A DNA stretch of 32,300 nucleotides from Symbiodinium natans (Eukaryota; Sar; Dinophyceae; Suessiales; Symbiodiniaceae). The stretch is taken from the NCBI GenBank assembly GCA_905221605.1, contig CAJNDS010002410.1, positions 337,252 to 369,551 on the forward strand. The letters run 5' to 3'. Made by a program: the position numbers and the translations under genes. Positions within the stretch are counted from its first letter, which is position 1, and every line of letters begins with the position of its first letter. Below, piece after piece: positions 29,276 to 32,300 of this stretch. The notes beneath the pieces are model-generated. The model was not told where the DNA came from and did no database searches. It saw only the letters and a program-made list of their open reading frames with translations.

Positions 29276-31023
29276 GGGAGATGGCGAACATCGAAAGGTC
29301 CTGCGAGGTGACCCTTCTCAACCTCCTCTAACGTTTTCTCCCACAACAGCGTGTCCATGTTTCTATCACCACTGGATATTGTCCTGGCGAAAATCTGTTC
29401 ACACACCTGGTCGGACATGTCCACAAGTTGTTCAATGTCCATCCTGGCTGGCTTCAGTTTCGCATCCAAAACTCCTGTCACTGGGATAGGGCCTGTGAGC
29501 GTGGCTCCCTGAATGAGCTCCTGCACCACGCCCATATCATCATATTGAATGTCTTGAAGCATTTCTTGGAAGAGGAGGATACGCTTCGGTCCGAGGATCG
29601 CTCCTCGATGGGTGGACATACCAGCCTTCAGCTGTGCCTCCTCTGGCTCCAGTTCTTTGGCTCTTCTAGCCCATTTCTCAAGGTAAAACTTTCTCTGGGA
29701 TCTCACCGAACCTGGACGATGTACAAGTTGCTCGATCAACTTCTCTAATGGTTTGTTGCATTTAGACAGCTGATGATAAGGGTGTCCTAGCTTTGCTGCC
29801 TTTCCAATAAATTCAATCGGATCCCAAGGAATCCCCACTCTCAGCACTGAGGCACCATCCAGTTGCTGCATTTCCTGCTGAAGCTGCGGGCTCAAGTTCC
29901 CCCCTGTCTGAGTCCGCGACAGAAGCTGGGAATCCACCGGCAGGGCGGCCATCCCCGGCAACACTCGGATGCCATCCGGAATCCGCCATTCCTGCTTGAG
30001 ACGCTTGCGTCCTGAGAAAGGGTCCTCAGTCACTGATCTAGGCAGCAGCACATAGACGACCACCTTCCATTCCGGCATGACCTCATTCAAGTGCCCCCGA
30101 GGTTGGTGCATGGCCGACACTCGAATGGCCTTATTGGCCAAAGAAGGGTTTTGGCACAGAAGTTTTCTCGCTGTGACGCCAGCCGCGAAGACCTCAGCCA
30201 AAGCAGTCGCAAAACCACGGGGGTAGGCCCCTGAGGAGGTCTCCAGTGTTGTCGCCTTCCCTGCCGGTTCTCGCCCTTCGCGCCTAACCGTGGTGATTTC
30301 AGGAAGGTTCGACATCACAAAACTCCGCTGCTGACTCGCAGGGACCCAGCATCCCCACTCTACTTTGACCCAATGGGGTGCTTGCTGAGCGTCTGGAAGT
30401 TGGTTCAAATTATCCCAAAATGGGGACTTGCAAGAGCCTTCTACCACTAACGGCAAGTCCCTGTCGAGGCATCCATTGATAACCGCGAAAACAAATGCCG
30501 CAGAGATGGGGTCCAAGGTGAGCTTTGGTATGCAAATCAGCACCCCCGCAATCTTTCGTTTGTCCAACCAAGTAAGAACAGAATCACAAGCTGTCCGAGA
30601 GGATAGGTCCATTTGCAAAACAGGTGCCATAGCGGACTTGTGTTTAACACGATCCACTCCATAAGCAAAATAACCCTGCGCGAGCAGAGCTGCAGCCACA
30701 CGGGCCTGCCCAGCAAAACATTGAAGGATCGCACGGGTAGGTCCCCCGTGCTGTTCATTCGAGAAAACTTGTTGCGGCTCTGTAGCCAAAGAACACTGCT
30801 CGCTCCGAGAAGATGTCTCCTCGCCGGTCTGGAAAACTGGCAGTGTTGTGGCCGACGGCATTGAAGCCGTCGAAAAAGAACATTCAATGTCACATTCACA
30901 ACCTTCGGCAACCCCAACTGCAGATACGGGTTCTAATCCCGCACCTGAAGGTAAGGCCTCCATACCGACCTCCTGGTTCGGAGCAGAGGTGACGCCACTA
31001 ACGGATTCATCCTGAGGAACCAT
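29260..31023 (-). CDS. Retroelement ORF with methyltransferase-like domain and pre-RT region (587 codons)
   Basis: Residues 1-95 are low-complexity. Residues about 97-245 resemble an SAM-dependent DNA methyltransferase fold: RAILQCFAGQARVAAALLAQ (glycine-loop position), YGVDR (acidic end of strand 2), GVLICIPKLTL where comparable elements have GTPCGT, and LPLVVEGSCKSPFW where they have an ENP-type motif. The catalytic Cys after Pro is Lys here, so methylation activity is doubtful. Residues about 330-587 hold a conserved pre-RT segment (WDPIEFIGKAAKLGHPYHQL, LLWEKTLEEVEKGHLAGPF). The frame stops at 29262-29260 within WVSSRFPL, where RT begins in the -1 frame. Upstream it is open without interruption to the UGA that ends gag, so the ATG at 31023 need not be used. 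Confidence 0.8.
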   Translation of the reverse strand: MVPQDESVSGVTSAPNQEVGMEALPSGAGLEPVSAVGVAEGCECDIECSFSTASMPSATTLPVFQTGEETSSRSEQCSLATEPQQVFSNEQHGGPTRAILQCFAGQARVAAALLAQGYFAYGVDRVKHKSAMAPVLQMDLSSRTACDSVLTWLDKRKIAGVLICIPKLTLDPISAAFVFAVINGCLDRDLPLVVEGSCKSPFWDNLNQLPDAQQAPHWVKVEWGCWVPASQQRSFVMSNLPEITTVRREGREPAGKATTLETSSGAYPRGFATALAEVFAAGVTARKLLCQNPSLANKAIRVSAMHQPRGHLNEVMPEWKVVVYVLLPRSVTEDPFSGRKRLKQEWRIPDGIRVLPGMAALPVDSQLLSRTQTGGNLSPQLQQEMQQLDGASVLRVGIPWDPIEFIGKAAKLGHPYHQLSKCNKPLEKLIEQLVHRPGSVRSQRKFYLEKWARRAKELEPEEAQLKAGMSTHRGAILGPKRILLFQEMLQDIQYDDMGVVQELIQGATLTGPIPVTGVLDAKLKPARMDIEQLVDMSDQVCEQIFARTISSGDRNMDTLLWEKTLEEVEKGHLAGPFDVRHLPKGCW

Positions 31024-31068
31024 CTCAACATCCTGAGCCAGCGAAGTCTCATCGAGACCAGGATCACC

Positions 31069-31074
31069 TAGTCA
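31069..31074 (-). promoter_or_regulatory. In-frame UGA-CUA stop-codon context between gag and ORF2 (candidate readthrough site)
   Basis: gag ends AAG CTG TGA CTA GGT. The 16 codons from CTA to the ORF2 ATG (LGDPGLDETSLAQDVE) are open and in the same frame as both gag and ORF2, so a single UGA separates them. UGA followed by CUAG is a well-established high-readthrough context in animal genes, and UGA followed by C in alphaviruses. A gag-pol readthrough design would keep gag in excess, as in gammaretroviruses. A nonsense mutation in this copy is the alternative. Confidence 0.7.
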
Positions 31075-32300
31075 CAGCTTTTTAGGCTTCAGCGGGCACT
31101 TGGTAACCGGGTGGTCACCACCACACTTGTAGATGATGCAACCATGATCACCCCTCTGACAATTGGCGTCCGTGCACCCGCCGAGGTTAAAACCGTAGCA
31201 GACCTTGTTGCCCTTCTTGTTCCATGCGGACGCTCCCTGGTAACGTAGGCCCTCGGGTAGCCATTCCGACTTGCCAGCCCCGTAACCTTTCCCTATGCCA
31301 GAATTCTCCTTGCCCTTGGGTGAGGGTTTGCCCTTTCCGGACCATGACTCGAAGCCCCTGGGGCTCCAAAAGGACTTCCCCTTGCCCGGCTTACCTTTGT
31401 TCGGAGCATGCTCGTACGGATGACTACGGTTGCCTTTTCCCAATCGCAACTTTCCTCCACCTTCAAAATCCCCCAAAGGAAGGAGCGCAACGATCAAATC
31501 GTAATCCTGCAGCACCGAAGAAATCCTGGCATCCAAAGGCAAAGTCCCCGATGCGTCTGCACGAACCTCTGCTCCTGCCTCGGACATCTTTGCGAACGCC
31601 AACTTGTCAGCTCGCAGAATCTGCCTCAAGGAAACCTTACGGTAACCTTGTTGAGCTGGTTTGGTGAGGTACTTGAAAAGCGAGGAGACGTAAGCCTCAT
31701 GCTTGTCCCAACTAATCAGCCTGGCGAATGCATATGCAACTCCCCGTCTTCTAAGGGCGTTTAACACCTGGAGGGATCCCTCTATATCACGATCTTCCAT
31801 ACCAGAAGACTCCGTAACTTTGAGTTTTCTCCCTTCGAGGGAGAGGCTGGTGGTCAACGGCTTCAAGTTCTGAACTTCCTCCTCACGGCTGTGGCATTTT
31901 TCCGGGCCAATGTACTTAAGGCATCGGTTTTCCCACTGCTGAACGGTCATGTCCAACAAGGCATGACTAGGCTCTAACTGGCCAGTCAGGGAAATCCCCG
32001 AAAGCTGAGTGCGCAACTGGTCCATGCGTGCATTACGCTCAGCGAGTCCCACCTTCTTAGGTGCAACACCCTCGGATGGTTCTGCCATGTCCTTAAGGGA
32101 GGCCACCAACATCGTCTGGGCCTCAAGAATCAACCGTCTCAGTGATGCCTTCTCGCCCACCGTAAGATCTGCCAGTACTGCTGTGCTCCATGTATCGAAA
32201 TCCGATTGAGCCAGGAGTTGCCCCGGCTGGCCCACGCAAAAGGCCAACTGAGCCAAGGTTTTGACCCCTTTGGCAGTTAGTGCATCAACGACCCGCTTGG
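31072..32300 (-). CDS. Gag-like protein with CCCH and CCHC zinc fingers (N-terminus beyond the window)
   Basis: The frame is open to the window end (KRVVDALTAKGVKTLAQLAF upstream of codon TTG 32256). It starts with a helical region (ASLRRLILEAQTMLVASLKD) that resembles the gag of related dinoflagellate elements. The middle is charged and helical. A Gly/Lys/Ser-rich basic linker (about residues 285-345, repeated KGK units) precedes two zinc knuckles at the C-terminus: C-x7-C-x4-C-x4-H (CYGFNLGGCTDANCQRGDH) and C-x4-C-x3-H-x4-C (CIIYKCGGDHPVTKC). This fits a nucleic-acid-binding nucleocapsid. It ends KPKKL at UGA 31074-31072 and continues in frame into ORF2. Confidence 0.85.
   Translation of the reverse strand, partial: KRVVDALTAKGVKTLAQLAFCVGQPGQLLAQSDFDTWSTAVLADLTVGEKASLRRLILEAQTMLVASLKDMAEPSEGVAPKKVGLAERNARMDQLRTQLSGISLTGQLEPSHALLDMTVQQWENRCLKYIGPEKCHSREEEVQNLKPLTTSLSLEGRKLKVTESSGMEDRDIEGSLQVLNALRRRGVAYAFARLISWDKHEAYVSSLFKYLTKPAQQGYRKVSLRQILRADKLAFAKMSEAGAEVRADASGTLPLDARISSVLQDYDLIVALLPLGDFEGGGKLRLGKGNRSHPYEHAPNKGKPGKGKSFWSPRGFESWSGKGKPSPKGKENSGIGKGYGAGKSEWLPEGLRYQGASAWNKKGNKVCYGFNLGGCTDANCQRGDHGCIIYKCGGDHPVTKCPLKPKKL

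Larger units (their letters stand above)
26500..32300 (-). mobile_element. RT-RNase H retroelement (gag / methyltransferase-like / RT-RH) with split direct repeats, 5' end beyond the window
   Basis: On the minus strand the order is gag with zinc fingers (to 31072), an in-frame UGA, a methyltransferase-like ORF (to 29260), RT-RNase H (to 27827), a 238-bp repeat (27808-27571), 833 bp holding a small ORF, and an identical 238-bp repeat (26737-26500). The gag-methyltransferase-like-RT-RH order resembles elements abundant in dinoflagellate genomes. No integrase, aspartic protease or tyrosine recombinase is visible. The repeat arrangement fits the B1-A2-B2 end of split-direct-repeat elements (Pat, Ngaro and VIPER types). 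The alternative is that the two repeats are LTRs of a separate 1.3-kb non-autonomous element lying next to an RT element. Identical repeats and a long intact RT frame indicate recent insertion. Confidence 0.75.

Noticed and set aside
29268-29280. Canonical -1 slippery heptamer at the ORF2/RT junction
   Set aside because: CCCCAAAGG does not fit X-XXY-YYZ in the ORF2 frame; the A-site tRNA would mispair after slipping.

Overview
The window looks like nuclear DNA of a dinoflagellate, most likely a Symbiodiniaceae or related suessioid alga (inference). The grounds are short introns (about 60-255 nt) with mostly GC rather than GT donors and a G after every acceptor AG, a possible relic of the dinoflagellate spliced leader, dense retroelement debris, and an RT-RNase H retroelement whose proteins resemble those common in dinoflagellate genomes.

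Layout. Positions 1-14.4 kb are a gene region in which every gene I can support lies on the minus strand: an endonuclease III homologue (NTH1, about 752-1992), the spliceosomal WD40 protein SMU1 (3095-6490, reconstructed exon by exon as 19 exons and about 518 aa), an unidentified exon (7489-7820), an alpha-carbonic-anhydrase-like protein that appears to have lost its zinc ligands (8432-9376 plus unknown upstream exons), one or more unidentified multi-exon genes (10.6-13.1 kb), and an uninterrupted SEC14/CRAL-TRIO protein (13475-14362). Such one-way gene clusters are usual in dinoflagellates.

Positions 14.9-23.4 kb are a retroelement graveyard: at least six broken non-LTR (LINE) fragments of two or more families in both orientations, mostly 3' ends. 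One is interrupted by a stretch carrying a short repeated motif. Positions 23.4-26.5 kb are mostly non-coding repeat sequence: homopolymer C/G runs, a diverged tandem repeat of about 225 bp, and a block rich in CTTCGAAG with a perfect 13-bp inverted repeat.

Positions 26.5-32.3 kb hold a young retroelement on the minus strand, cut by the window end. It reads gag (zinc fingers), an in-frame UGA in the known readthrough context UGA-CUAG, a second ORF with a methyltransferase-like domain whose catalytic motif is altered, a one-frame shift, and an intact RT-RNase H ORF. Immediately downstream lie two identical 238-bp direct repeats flanking 833 bp. This resembles the B1-A2-B2 end of a split-direct-repeat element more than an ordinary LTR, and no integrase, protease or tyrosine recombinase is visible. 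The UGA-CUAG junction and the terminal repeats are the parts I consider most worth following up.
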